57,212 nt of DNA, from positions 1-57,212 of the forward strand of contig DAHVCP010000036.1 in assembly GCA_027314025.1 (NCBI GenBank), in the 5' to 3' direction. The notes beneath the pieces were generated by a model. It saw only the letters and a list, made by a program, of their open reading frames with translations, was not told the origin of the DNA and searched no databases. Numbering within the stretch: position 1 is the first letter of the stretch; the number at the start of each line of letters is the position of its first letter. This DNA comes from Acidobacteriota bacterium (lineage in GTDB: Bacteria; Acidobacteriota; Terriglobia; Terriglobales; SCQP01). This document shows, one piece after another, positions 49,006 through 57,212 of the stretch. Made by a program: the position numbers and the translations under genes.

Positions 49006-49904
49006 GCGTCCTCCCGGTATGTTGCTTTCAGCCAGCTTAGCAGCCGGTCCAGTTGCGCCACCGTGCCGGCATCCAAGGCTGGCGCTGGCGGCCGCACGGT
49101 GGCGGTCGCTAACCATCCCCTTCGCCGCATGATCTCCTTGCGGATCGCAATCCCAATGCCTTCCTGGAATTCAAACCGCATTAATGGCGCGTACCGGTAA
49201 AACACATCAGCGGCCTGATCCAACCGCCCGCCATGGAAGGCCGTCACGATCGCGCGCAGGATCTCTGGATACGCGAACCCGGTCATGGCGCCATCGCCGC
49301 CGGCGAATAATTCCTCCAACAGAAACGTGCCCCCGAGCCCGCCAAAAATCTTGAGCTGCGCGTCGCAAAGCCGCCGCAAAGCAGCGATCTTGCGCGGCGT
49401 TGGCGGATCTTCCAGCTTGATGGTCTGCGCGGCCGGAACTTCCCGCGCAATGCGGGCGAGCAATTCCGCCTCCATGGTGTACCCGGAGATCGGCGGAAAA
49501 TCCTGCACGACAATGGGGATGTCCACGCCTTCCGCCAATGCGCGAAAATGGGCGACCACCGCCGCCGAGTTCAGTTTGGCCAGCCGGGGTGGACTGACCA
49601 TCACCGCGGCGCATCCGGCCGCCCGGGCACGCTCGGCATATTGAATGCACGCATGGCTCCCGCCCGCTGTGGCCCCCGACACCACCGGCACTCGACCCGC
49701 CACCTGCTCCAATACGGTATCCAGCACCAGGGCTCGTTCATCGTCGGTCAGCCGGGCCACCTCGCCGGTCACGCCCAGCGCGGTGAACCCCTGCACTCCG
49801 GCGGCTAGCAAACCCTCCACCACCCGGCCCAAGCTGGCTCGGTCCACCACGCCGGCGGCGTCAAACGGAGTGGGGAGGACAGAGTACACGCCTTCGATTG
49901 CCAT
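48996..49904 (-). CDS. DHDPS/N-acetylneuraminate lyase family protein
   Basis: This class I lyase of the DapA superfamily has 302 residues. The N-terminal VYSVLPTPFDAAGVVDRASL and FTALGVTGEVARLTDDER are hallmark segments. The Schiff-base lysine is probably in AQTIKLEDPPTP. The Y-x-x-P region is altered to VVQDFPPISGY, so the substrate may not be aspartate semialdehyde; a keto-acid aldolase or similar role is possible. It lies between the SDR gene and proline dehydrogenase on the same strand, which points to amino-acid or keto-acid catabolism rather than lysine synthesis. Confidence 0.85.
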   Translation of the reverse strand: MAIEGVYSVLPTPFDAAGVVDRASLGRVVEGLLAAGVQGFTALGVTGEVARLTDDERALVLDTVLEQVAGRVPVVSGATAGGSHACIQYAERARAAGCAAVMVSPPRLAKLNSAAVVAHFRALAEGVDIPIVVQDFPPISGYTMEAELLARIAREVPAAQTIKLEDPPTPRKIAALRRLCDAQLKIFGGLGGTFLLEELFAGGDGAMTGFAYPEILRAIVTAFHGGRLDQAADVFYRYAPLMRFEFQEGIGIAIRKEIMRRRGWLATATVRPPAPALDAGTVAQLDRLLSWLKATYREDAWI

Positions 49905-49921
49905 GAACCGAACCCCCGCGC

Positions 49922-50866
49922 CTAAAATAGGTTGCGCAACAAGAACGTTACGTTGGCCGGGCGTTCCGCCAGCCGCCGCATGTACCACGGAAACCAATAA
50001 TCGCCGTAGGCGATCAGCACGGTGGAACGCCACCCCTCGCGCGCCAGCCTGATCTGCTGGGCGCGTTGAATCCCATAAAGCATTTGGAATTCGATCGCCG
50101 GCTTCAGATCGTTGGCCACCGCGTACTCGCAAACCTGCGCGATCATCCGGCCGTCATGAGTCGCCACCGCCAACTGGAGCCCGGCCTCGCGCGCATCGGG
50201 CGCCAACATGCGCTTCGTAAGCTGGTAGTAGTTTTTGTCCACTTCCGCCTTGTCGCGGAATGCCACCGAGGGCGGTTCTTGGTAGGCGCCCTTCACCAGC
50301 CGAATCGCCGGACCCAGGGGTAGCAACGATTCCACGTCCGCTGCCGTGCGGTGCAGATAGGCTTGCAGGCACACCCCGACGTTGGCGAATGCCCGCCGGG
50401 CCCGCCGATACAGGTTTAACGTCGCGTCCACGTAGCCGCTCGCTTCCATGTCAATCCACACGATCGGCGTCGGCTCCTCCGCCGCCGCCGCGGCGGCAAT
50501 GCTGGCTTCGATGATGCGGATCACGCTGGCAAAACAATACTCCGGATCGAAATCCAACCCCAGTTGCGTAAGCTTCACCGATACCGTGGCGGGCAGCTTC
50601 CGTTCCATGATCTGCGGATACAGCCCGACGTAGTGGTCCGCCACCCGTTCTGCTTCCGTGCGGGAAGTGACGTTTTCGCCTAATTTCGTGAAAACCGTTC
50701 GTACCCCCTCGCGCCACATCACTTCGGAGGCCTGCAACCCATCCTTTGCGTCCTCGCCGGGCATAAAGCGGGTGACCGCCCGCCGCACAAAGCGGTAGCG
50801 GGGTGCGCGCTCGCGCAGGAAACGGCTGTTCGATGCGGTAAGAAAAACGCTGCGTCCCAGGCCCAT
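49922..50866 (-). CDS. Proline dehydrogenase
   Basis: This monofunctional FAD-linked proline dehydrogenase oxidises proline to pyrroline-5-carboxylate. It has 314 residues. Conserved pieces include ATVSVKLTQLGLDFD, IVWIDMEASGYVDATL, VCLQAYLHRTAADVESL, AIRLVKGAYQEPPSVAF and ATHDGRMI, and the C-terminal EFQMLYGIQRAQQIRL. This is the TIM-barrel ProDH core without a P5C dehydrogenase domain. ATG at 50866 begins the recognisable domain. An inverted repeat lies 25 bp upstream. Confidence 0.93.
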   Translation of the reverse strand: MGLGRSVFLTASNSRFLRERAPRYRFVRRAVTRFMPGEDAKDGLQASEVMWREGVRTVFTKLGENVTSRTEAERVADHYVGLYPQIMERKLPATVSVKLTQLGLDFDPEYCFASVIRIIEASIAAAAAAEEPTPIVWIDMEASGYVDATLNLYRRARRAFANVGVCLQAYLHRTAADVESLLPLGPAIRLVKGAYQEPPSVAFRDKAEVDKNYYQLTKRMLAPDAREAGLQLAVATHDGRMIAQVCEYAVANDLKPAIEFQMLYGIQRAQQIRLAREGWRSTVLIAYGDYWFPWYMRRLAERPANVTFLLRNLF

Positions 50867-51614
50867 AGTTGGTTCGTTCTGAAAAGGATACCGTATGGGA
50901 TACGGCGGCGGAAAGCAACCGCTTTTTTCACCGTACCCCTTCTTGGGAGCGTGCGGTGGCCGCACCCGCGCAGCAGGAGCGGCGTGAAGATAACGCGGTG
51001 CGCACGATCGCGATGCCAGTCGCGGTCGGCCTCGCGGAAACCCCTTCCTCGCGTTCGCCGGTGTCCCCCGTTTGCCTTCGGCCCCGATACCTGCGGCTTG
51101 GGGTCGCACGGGATCCCGGTCCTGTTTCTCGGGCCCGCTTCCTGTTCTGTACCCCTGTTCGCGGGCGCAGGTGGCGTCCGCCCCGGCGAACAGGGCCTCC
51201 CCAGGGGCATTTTGGTGTGATTTGGTAACAGAATCATCGGCCGCCATCGGAAGCGGCATCCCGCGCCATCGTCTGCTTCGCCCGCTCGGCCATCGGAGTT
51301 GTCAGCCGGCAGTCAGAAAGTCGCTCCATCCGTGGGACCGTCTCCGGCGACCGGCTCAGCGGCTACAGCACCACAACAAGTGGTAGTCCTTCCAGTGATT
51401 TACCCACGATCTCGTCGGATCATCGGACAATTACGGCAAAAAACACGGCGAATATACCTTGACGCCAGGGGGGTAGCTGGGGGACATTCAGTCACACTCG
51501 TTTCCCATGGCTACGCTTCCGCCCTGACCGGACCGACGGTCCGTCAGATTCGTGGAATCGGCCCGAGAGTGGCAAAGAACGTGCGGCAAGGCTTCCACAA
51601 AGGTGGCTAGAACC
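50867..51614. other. Divergent intergenic region, 748 bp
   Basis: This long gap lies between proline dehydrogenase (minus) and the pilus operon (plus). It holds a 6-bp inverted repeat CCGTAT-GGG-ATACGG (50891-50905) close to the proline dehydrogenase start, and a 9-bp stem CCCTGTTCG/CGAACAGGG (51153-51161 with 51187-51195). No supported coding frame was found, and no prepilin-like sequence is hidden here. The right part should carry the pilM-operon promoter. Confidence 0.55.
50891..50905. promoter_or_regulatory. Inverted repeat upstream of proline dehydrogenase
   Basis: CCGTAT-GGG-ATACGG is a perfect 6-bp palindrome with a 3-bp centre, 25 bp upstream of the proline dehydrogenase ATG. It could be an operator for a dimeric regulator controlling proline use. 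Evidence is position and symmetry only. Confidence 0.35.
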
Positions 51615-51854
51615 ATGCCAGATTCGCCCGAAGTCATGAATATCCGCCAAGCAGCGGATTACTTGGGCATTTCGAGCGACACGCTCTACAAGTACTTGGC
51701 GGAGGAGCGTATCCCCGCATTCAAGTTGGGCAACCGCTGGAAATTCAAGAAAAGCGTGCTGGACCGTTGGATGGAGCGCCAAAGCTTTCCAGTCGCTTCC
51801 GTCGCCGAGTCGGCGCGCTCCGCGCGCGAAGAAAAGGGAAGGGGCAACCGCTGA
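51615..51854 (+). CDS. Excisionase-type HTH protein leading the pil operon
   Basis: This 79-residue protein is a winged HTH of the excisionase/SinI DNA-binding family: MNIRQAADYLGISSDTLYKY, then ERIPAFKLGNRWKFKKSVLDRWM. The C-terminal 20 residues are polar. ATG at 51615 starts the conserved part. Its TGA shares one base with the pilM ATG (TGATG), so it is translated together with pilM. It could autoregulate the pilus operon. A transposon or phage remnant is an alternative, but the tight coupling argues for a real partner of the operon. Confidence 0.85.
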   Translation: MPDSPEVMNIRQAADYLGISSDTLYKYLAEERIPAFKLGNRWKFKKSVLDRWMERQSFPVASVAESARSAREEKGRGNR

Positions 51855-52912
51855 TGCCGCGCAAAGCGAAAAGCAAGCCGCTGTTGGGCTTGGATGTCGG
51901 CTCCAGCGCCGTGAAGCTGGTCGAGGTGAGGCGAGCGAAGCAGGGCTTGGAAGCCTCGGCCACCGACCTGCGGGCGCTCTCGCCGGATGTCGTTGTGGAC
52001 GGCGCGATCGTGGACAATTTGGCTCTCGCCAGCAGCGTCGCCCAGATGCTGAAGGACAGCCGCGTCCACAATCGCTCCGTCGCCACGGCCGTCAGCGGCA
52101 ACTCCGTCATCGTCAAGCAGATCTCCATGCCCGCGATGACCGAGGAGGAGCTGGCGGAGACCATTGAGGCCGAAGCGGCCCAGCACATTCCCTTCGAGCG
52201 TTCCGATGTCCACATGGATTACCAGATCCTGGACATCAAGGACAGCGGCGCGATGGATATCCTGCTGGTCGCCGTCAAGAAGGACAAGGTGGGCAACTAC
52301 ACCAACGCCCTGAGCATGGCCGGCCTTTCCGCCGTGGTCATGGACCATGATCCGCTGGCGCTGGAGAATTGCTACGAATACAACTACGAGCCCGCGCCCG
52401 ACGAGATCGCCGCGCTCCTGAATGTCGGCGCCAGCGTCACCAACATCGTCGTCACCAAGGGCGCCGTGCCGCTATTTACTCGCGACGTCAGCGTCGGCGG
52501 CAATCAGTACACCGACGCCTTGCAAAAGGAGTTTCATCTCTCCGCCGATGCGGCGGAGGCCGTCAAGCTGGGCCGGGCCACCGGTGACGGCGTGGACGAG
52601 TCGCGGCGCCTTCCCGTGCTGCAATCCGTCACCAAGCTCATCGTGCTGGAGGTGCAAAAGACCTTCGACTTCTTCCGCGCCTCGACCAACGGCCAGCGGA
52701 TCGCCCGCATGTACCTCTCCGGCGGTGCCGCGCAGACCACCGGACTGAAGGACACGCTACAGGAGGAGTTTGGCGAAGTCGTGGACTTTCTTGATCCGTT
52801 TCGTCGCATCGCCTATCCCGACAATGGCCCCCTTGCCGAGGCCATTCGTCGCGAGCGTCCGCGCCTCGCGGTTGCGGTTGGCCTTGCCCTGCGGAGCTTT
52901 GACGACCTATGA
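51854..52912 (+). CDS. pilM: Type IV pilus assembly protein PilM
   Basis: This cytoplasmic actin-like (FtsA-type) protein links the pilus alignment complex to the motor. It has 352 residues. N-terminal PLLGLDVGSSAVKLVEV is the phosphate-1 loop; VATAVSGNSVIVKQISMPAM and EAEAAQHIPFERSDVHMDY are PilM signatures; ALLNVGASVTNIVVTKG is the phosphate-2 region; MYLSGGAAQTTGL is the adenosine motif. It overlaps pilN by four bases. PilM recruits the N-terminal tail of PilN. Confidence 0.96.
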   Translation: MPRKAKSKPLLGLDVGSSAVKLVEVRRAKQGLEASATDLRALSPDVVVDGAIVDNLALASSVAQMLKDSRVHNRSVATAVSGNSVIVKQISMPAMTEEELAETIEAEAAQHIPFERSDVHMDYQILDIKDSGAMDILLVAVKKDKVGNYTNALSMAGLSAVVMDHDPLALENCYEYNYEPAPDEIAALLNVGASVTNIVVTKGAVPLFTRDVSVGGNQYTDALQKEFHLSADAAEAVKLGRATGDGVDESRRLPVLQSVTKLIVLEVQKTFDFFRASTNGQRIARMYLSGGAAQTTGLKDTLQEEFGEVVDFLDPFRRIAYPDNGPLAEAIRRERPRLAVAVGLALRSFDDL

Positions 52913-53526
52913 TCCGCATCAACCTGCTCGAGGCCACCGCCAAGCGTCCGCGCGCCTCCAAGACCCCGGAGATGTTTTCCGCCTCCGGCGCCTCGCCGGC
53001 CGCGCTCGCCGGCGTGGGCATGCTCATCCTCGCCGTCGTTCTGCTCTTGGCGCATTATTTTTATCTTCAGCACCAGGCATCGAGCCTTGCGGTGCAGCTC
53101 GCCGCCGCGCGGCAAGAGTCCAGCCGTTTGCAAGCCGTGCGCCGCGAATTCGAGCAAACCACGCAGCGCCGGCAGCTCCTCAAGCAGCGCATTCAGATGA
53201 TCAACGGCCTCAAACAGGGCCAGTCCGGACCCTCGGCGCTTTTGGACGCGCTAGGCGGCGGCGTGGACGGCACGCCCGCGGTTTGGCTGGATGCGGTCGC
53301 GGAAAAGTCCGGCGTCCTCACCATCCATGGCTCGGCGCTGAACTTTGACGCCGTCGCGAATCTCATGACGTCCTTGCGGCGCACCGGCTACTTCACCCAC
53401 GTCAATCTTGCCAGTTCCGCCCAGCAGAGCGCGAAACGCGGCATCTGGCCATTTGCTTTCATCCTCACCGCTCAGGCCGGCGCCCCGGGTGGGTCATCGC
53501 CTGCAAGTGATCGGAATCGGAGCTGA
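52909..53526 (+). CDS. pilN: Type IV pilus assembly protein PilN
   Basis: This bitopic inner-membrane protein has 205 residues. The N-terminal MIRINLLEATAKRPR carries the conserved INLL motif that binds PilM. One membrane segment follows (ALAGVGMLILAVVLLLAHYFYL), then a coiled coil (AARQESSRLQAVRREFEQTT) and a periplasmic ferredoxin-like domain (GVLTIHGSALNFDAVANLMTSL). It forms heterodimers with PilO. It overlaps the pilM stop by four bases and is followed after three bases by pilO. Confidence 0.94.
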   Translation: MIRINLLEATAKRPRASKTPEMFSASGASPAALAGVGMLILAVVLLLAHYFYLQHQASSLAVQLAAARQESSRLQAVRREFEQTTQRRQLLKQRIQMINGLKQGQSGPSALLDALGGGVDGTPAVWLDAVAEKSGVLTIHGSALNFDAVANLMTSLRRTGYFTHVNLASSAQQSAKRGIWPFAFILTAQAGAPGGSSPASDRNRS

Positions 53527-53529
53527 CGC

Positions 53530-54153
53530 ATGCCCCAGTTCAATGACATGCCCCCCCGGTCGCAGTTCCTGCTCTTGCTGGTGCTGGGGATAGTCGTGTT
53601 CTTCGCGGGTGAATATGCCTGGTTGGGTCCCAACCGAGCCGCGAATACCGCCACCGCGCAGCAGTTAGCGCAAATCCAGGCGCAGAACAACAGTCTCAAA
53701 CCCTACGCCCGCCGCACCGAATTGCTGCGCGCCGAAAATCTCACCTTGGAACGGCAGTTGCAAACCTTGCTCAGCATCGTGCCCAGCCAGCAGGCGACGG
53801 ACACGTTCTTGCGCACCGTGCAGGCGGCGGCGCTGCGCAGTTCCGTGCATATCCGCTCGGTGGTGGCCAAGCCCCTGGTGAAAAAGCAGTTCTATACCGC
53901 CGCTCCCTACCAAGTGGCTCTCGATGGCGGCTATCAGAATTTGCAGGCGTTCTATCGCCGTTTGGCGCAACTCCGCCGCATCGTGGACGTGAACGCCCTT
54001 GCCTTGAAGCGCCTGGGCAAGACCACGAATGCCGCCTTGCCCTACCAACCAGGGGAGTCCGTGACGGCCAACTGCATCTTGACCACGTTTTATAGCCAAG
54101 GCGCTCCCGCCTCCCGGCCGGTCGCGCCTACCCCGCAGGGGAGGGCCCGATGA
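53530..54153 (+). CDS. pilO: Type IV pilus assembly protein PilO
   Basis: This inner-membrane partner of PilN has 207 residues. An N-terminal membrane segment (QFLLLLVLGIVVFFAGEYAWL) precedes a coiled coil (AQQLAQIQAQNNSLKPYARRTELLRAENL) and a periplasmic domain with YQVALDGGYQNLQAFYRRLAQLRRIV, the PilO core. Together PilN and PilO set the position of the motor beneath the secretin. pilP begins inside its last codons (4-bp overlap). Confidence 0.94.
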   Translation: MPQFNDMPPRSQFLLLLVLGIVVFFAGEYAWLGPNRAANTATAQQLAQIQAQNNSLKPYARRTELLRAENLTLERQLQTLLSIVPSQQATDTFLRTVQAAALRSSVHIRSVVAKPLVKKQFYTAAPYQVALDGGYQNLQAFYRRLAQLRRIVDVNALALKRLGKTTNAALPYQPGESVTANCILTTFYSQGAPASRPVAPTPQGRAR

Positions 54154-54611
54154 GTTGCTCCTTTGTACCCGGCGGCGCCGCCCGGGGCCGCTTGCCTCTT
54201 GCACTGCCGCTCGGCCTGGCGGCGCTGCTCGTCGTTTTGGTCAGCGTACCCGCCTGGGCGATTCAGCATGGGCGCCGCGATCCGTTCCATTCCCTCATTC
54301 CCGCGGCGGTCGGCAAGGGTCAGCACCGCTCGAATCGCCCCGCGGGTCGGGTGGGATTGGAGATTGATCGCGTAACCATTCAGGCCGTCGCCATAGGTGG
54401 TCCGACCGGACCCGTGGCGCTGGTCGCGGATTCCTCCGGCGCAACCTATTTCCTCCGCCCCGGCGAGCGGATTTTCGACGGCGTGGTTCTGCGCCTTACG
54501 CCTAACGGGATGTGGTTCCGCCGCACCAGATCCGTCGCCACCGGCCAATCCGTCGGCGCAAAAGTATTTCGGGGCATTGACCCGCAACCCCAACCCGGCG
54601 AAGGGAAATGA
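54150..54611 (+). CDS. pilP: PilP-like pilus assembly protein
   Basis: This 153-residue exported protein lies between pilO and the secretin gene. The N-terminal hydrophobic segment (LPLALPLGLAALLVVLVSVPAWA) may be a signal peptide or anchor, with no lipobox. Then HGRRDPFHSLIPA is the R-[RK]-DPF motif of PilP, and the beta domain has VTIQAVAIGGPTGPVALVAD and GATYFLRPGERIFDG, the homology region that links inner-membrane PilN/O to PilQ. Start ATG overlaps pilO by four bases; pilQ overlaps its end by four. Confidence 0.9.
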   Translation: MSCSFVPGGAARGRLPLALPLGLAALLVVLVSVPAWAIQHGRRDPFHSLIPAAVGKGQHRSNRPAGRVGLEIDRVTIQAVAIGGPTGPVALVADSSGATYFLRPGERIFDGVVLRLTPNGMWFRRTRSVATGQSVGAKVFRGIDPQPQPGEGK

Positions 54612-56926
54612 CGATGATCGCAAACGCCAACCAGACATTCCGACCGCGGCTTCGCTGCGCTAGCCGCTTCGCGCGCCTAGCCCCAGCCTTGCTGCTGGCG
54701 CTGATGCTCCCATCCGCTGCCACCGCCAATACACCGCTGGCTGCCGCTGCGCCCATCGCCAACGCGCAAAAACCCAAATCCGCCGCTCCCGCTCCAGTTC
54801 CGCCGACCGCCAAGGGCAAGCCCGCTCCTCTGGCCAAAATCTGGCGCCTTACGGTCATCAAGCAGCCCACGCGCACCGTCATCAATGTCGCTACTCTACC
54901 GGGGCTGCCCCAGCACTCGGCCTTTACCTTGCGCCATCCGGATCGCTGGGTGCTGGATTTTCAAGGCGCGGCTTTCAGTTTGCCCCGCCGCCATTGGACC
55001 GTGGCGACGGCGGCCATCGCCGATCTGCGGGCGGGCCAGTTCAATCCCACCACCGTCCGCATCGTGCTGGATCTGCACCATCCGGTCACCCCGCGGCTCC
55101 AAGCCGCCGCTCACGGCCTGCGCATCATTATCCCTGACCAACCCGCGCCTGCTGCCCAAGCCAGCGCCGCCGCACAGGCTAATCTCGCCACTCGCCTTCA
55201 GGCCCAACGGAAGCGCCAAGCCGAAGCGAAGCTGCAAGCGGAGCGCCAAGCCGAAGCCAAGCAAAAAGCCGAGCGCCTAGCGGAAGCCAAGCTCGCAGCC
55301 AAACGCCGCGCCGCCCGTTTTGCTGCCCAGCGCCGCGCTGCCGCTCAATTGGCTGCCTCGCGCCAGGCCGCGCAATCCGCCTGGCATCCCGCCCCGGCGC
55401 CCGCCCATGTAGTGCCTGTCGCCGTTGCGCCGGAGGCGCCTCGCCCGCATTCCGCAACACCCGCGGAGCCGGCGGACCACGGTTCGGCAGCGGTCGTACC
55501 GGCGCAATCGCCCGCGGCGCCGTCTCGCCCCGCGTCAATGTCGGTCGGGGCCGCTAGCGCGCGACCTGTCTCCCAAGCATCCGACTTCACCCCGCGTGGT
55601 GTCGCTCCGCAATCGCTCAAGGAGCCGCTGCGCGTGGCCATCCAGGGCATCACCCCGGGCACCGGCAAGCCCACGGTCTACACCGGGGAGCGCATCACCC
55701 TCAACCTTAAGCACGCGTCGCTGACGGATTTCTTCCGGCTCATCAACCAAATCAGCGGCCTCAACGTGATCGTGGATCCCAGCGTCCACGGTACGGTGAC
55801 CATGGTGCTGCAGGACGTGCCCTGGGATCAGGCTCTGGACTTGGTGCTGCGCAACTACAGCCTCGGAAGGAAACTAGAGGGCAACGTCCTTTACATCGCC
55901 AGCGACCAGACCCTGGAAGCCCAAGACAAACAACGCAGGGCGCTCCGCACCTCCGCGGAGAATGCCGAGCCGTACGTGACTAAACTGGAGAAGCTCAGCT
56001 ACGCCAACGCCGAGAGCGTGGCCAAGACGCTGCTATCGAATCACTTTATCATGCACGGCCACGAAGGCGTTGCCGTCTACAAGAGTCAGAACGCAATCCT
56101 CTTGCACGTGCACCCGTCCTCGCTGGCGGCGATCAACGCGTTGATCGCGCGGGTGGACCAGCGCGTCCCACAGGTCCAAATCCGGGCGAAGGTAGTCTCC
56201 GCATCCCGCCAATTCGTCCGTGAGTTGGGGGTCCAACTGGGCTTCGGCGCCGGCAATGCCGCCAACGAGGTCGGCGGCGTCAACAGCGTCGGTGTCGGCC
56301 AGACCGCGCTCAATATCGCCAACCCGAAATATGCCACCAATAGCGGCCTGCTGCCGCTGAACGTGAATCTGGGCGCCACCGCTCCAACCAGCGGCTTAGG
56401 CTTCATCAACGCCTCCAGTTCATTCCGCCTGGACGCCATCCTCACCGCCGCCGAGCAGCACGGCCTAGGGCACGTCCTTTCCCAGCCCGAGGTGATCACC
56501 CAGGACAACGCGAAAGCGGAGGTGCAGCAGGGGGTCCGGATTCCGGTCCAAACCACTATCAACAACACGATCAGCGTTCAGTTCTTCAACGTGACCCTCG
56601 ACCTCCAGGTCACACCCCAGGTCACAGCAGACCACCACGTATTCCTCACCGTCAAGGTCGAGAACGACGCCATTGATAACGGCATTCCGCCGGTCAACGG
56701 TATTCCCGCGATTGACACGCAGTCCGCGACCACCGAGGTTCTCGTCGCCAATGGTTCCACGGTGGTGATCGGCGGCGTCATGATCAACAACAATCAGAAC
56801 ACCATCTTCCAGGTTCCGTTCTTGGGCAGCCTCCCGGTTATCGGCAACCTGTTCAAGCACACAGTGATCAACAACCAGAGCCAGGAACTGCTCTTCTTCA
56901 TCACCCCGACCATCATCGGCTCCTAG
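54608..56926 (+). CDS. pilQ: Type IV pilus secretin PilQ
   Basis: This outer-membrane secretin through which the pilus passes has 772 residues. The signal peptide is about residues 20-41. An AMIN domain follows near 80-165 (RTVINVATLPGLPQHSAFTL, RIVLDLHHPV), then a charged helical stretch at about 185-260 of repeated KxxAExxAEAK type and a Pro/Ala-rich linker. An STN/N0 domain carries ITLNLKHASLTDFFRLINQI and SGLNVIVDPSVHGTVTMVLQ. The secretin barrel has GLGHVLSQPEVITQDNAKAEVQQGV and VLVANGSTVVIGGVM, then VPFLGSLPVIGNLFK. The long Ala/Lys/Glu insertion is larger than in proteobacterial PilQ. It ends the operon. Confidence 0.96.
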   Translation: MTMIANANQTFRPRLRCASRFARLAPALLLALMLPSAATANTPLAAAAPIANAQKPKSAAPAPVPPTAKGKPAPLAKIWRLTVIKQPTRTVINVATLPGLPQHSAFTLRHPDRWVLDFQGAAFSLPRRHWTVATAAIADLRAGQFNPTTVRIVLDLHHPVTPRLQAAAHGLRIIIPDQPAPAAQASAAAQANLATRLQAQRKRQAEAKLQAERQAEAKQKAERLAEAKLAAKRRAARFAAQRRAAAQLAASRQAAQSAWHPAPAPAHVVPVAVAPEAPRPHSATPAEPADHGSAAVVPAQSPAAPSRPASMSVGAASARPVSQASDFTPRGVAPQSLKEPLRVAIQGITPGTGKPTVYTGERITLNLKHASLTDFFRLINQISGLNVIVDPSVHGTVTMVLQDVPWDQALDLVLRNYSLGRKLEGNVLYIASDQTLEAQDKQRRALRTSAENAEPYVTKLEKLSYANAESVAKTLLSNHFIMHGHEGVAVYKSQNAILLHVHPSSLAAINALIARVDQRVPQVQIRAKVVSASRQFVRELGVQLGFGAGNAANEVGGVNSVGVGQTALNIANPKYATNSGLLPLNVNLGATAPTSGLGFINASSSFRLDAILTAAEQHGLGHVLSQPEVITQDNAKAEVQQGVRIPVQTTINNTISVQFFNVTLDLQVTPQVTADHHVFLTVKVENDAIDNGIPPVNGIPAIDTQSATTEVLVANGSTVVIGGVMINNNQNTIFQVPFLGSLPVIGNLFKHTVINNQSQELLFFITPTIIGS

Positions 56927-57212
56927 ACCGCCCGGACCGGCATCGTCGCTGCCGCCTGTGGGCCTCGCTGGGGTTCGCAGGCGGTCAGCGCCAGGATGAG
57001 CGGCGCAAGCCGCCCAGCCGGGCTCCTTCAGCTGCGGGCGTGGCTGCCGTTCACTCCGCTATTGCCGGCCCAGCGTTGGCACGCGCCGATGACGCTCAGG
57101 ACGATGGTTTGCCCAAGGGCGGGATACGCCGGTAATCCACGGCGCAGCCTTCCCGAGGCAGTAGGAAGAACGGGCTTCCCCCGGCGACGCGTCGGCTGGG
57201 CTGGGGCGGCCT
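56927..57212. other. Region after pilQ to the window end
   Basis: These 286 bp hold no supported gene. A 7-bp inverted repeat CCGCCTG/CAGGCGG (56952-56958 with 56978-56984) 25 bp after the stop could act as a transcription stop, but no T-run follows it. A further gene may begin beyond the window. Confidence 0.45.

Noticed and set aside
50867-51614. Hidden major pilin gene upstream of pilM
   Set aside because: No frame contains a prepilin-type leader or the GFTLIE-like motif.
56952-56984. Rho-independent terminator after pilQ
   Set aside because: A 7-bp inverted repeat is present but the loop is long and no T-run follows.

Overview
The window is GC-rich bacterial chromosome carrying two mobile segments. 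Type IV pilus genes with acidobacterial-style layout, a thrC-thrB-hom operon, a gluconate/sorbitol-type GMC oxidoreductase and the general protein style suggest Acidobacteriota. This is an inference from family recollection, not from a marker gene.

Layout. (1) 1-3416: right end of an integrative element. It has a truncated primase-like gene, an excisionase-type HTH, a RelE/HigB-XRE toxin-antitoxin pair, a 47-residue zinc ribbon and a tyrosine integrase, ending 16 bp before a tRNA-Leu(UAA) gene (3433-3521). (2) 3799-9139: chromosomal genes pilB-pilT-pilC, a small cytochrome c and a membrane protein. (3) 9482-33464: about 24 kb of podovirus-like virion genes, nearly all on the minus strand and tightly overlapping. 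In transcription order they include two small leading genes, a lytic transglycosylase, a ParB-like protein, a GNAT, an HNH protein, a tail spike, portal, scaffold, major capsid, a HicB/HicA pair, head-tail connectors (tail-tube A and B like) and, last, the large terminase. The only plus-strand gene is an ASCH-domain protein. No integrase, replication or lysogeny gene is visible in this block. (4) 33465-34161: non-coding, with a tandem repeat of about 157 bp that can fold into strong hairpins, lying upstream of the virion operon. (5) 34162-37055: a TPR protein and a GMC oxidoreductase. (6) 37585-43342: thrC-thrB-hom and recG. (7) 43355-50866: ornithine-cyclodeaminase-like protein, signal peptidase I, prepilin peptidase, PilS-like histidine kinase, a secreted coiled-coil protein, SDR, DHDPS-family aldolase and proline dehydrogenase. 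(8) 51615-56926: a small excisionase-type HTH gene fused translationally to pilM-pilN-pilO-pilP-pilQ.

How it fits together. The pilus machine is spread over three blocks: motors and platform; processing peptidase and kinase; alignment complex and secretin. No major pilin is present. The most interesting region is the virion-only block. Its 31 reading frames look intact and are translationally coupled, yet it lacks the genes needed for autonomous life. It carries several exported or membrane-anchored proteins, a toxin-antitoxin pair inside the capsid operon and an ASCH/GNAT/ParB group. A gene-transfer-agent-like or helper-dependent particle is one reading. A prophage that has lost, or keeps elsewhere, its early genes is the other.
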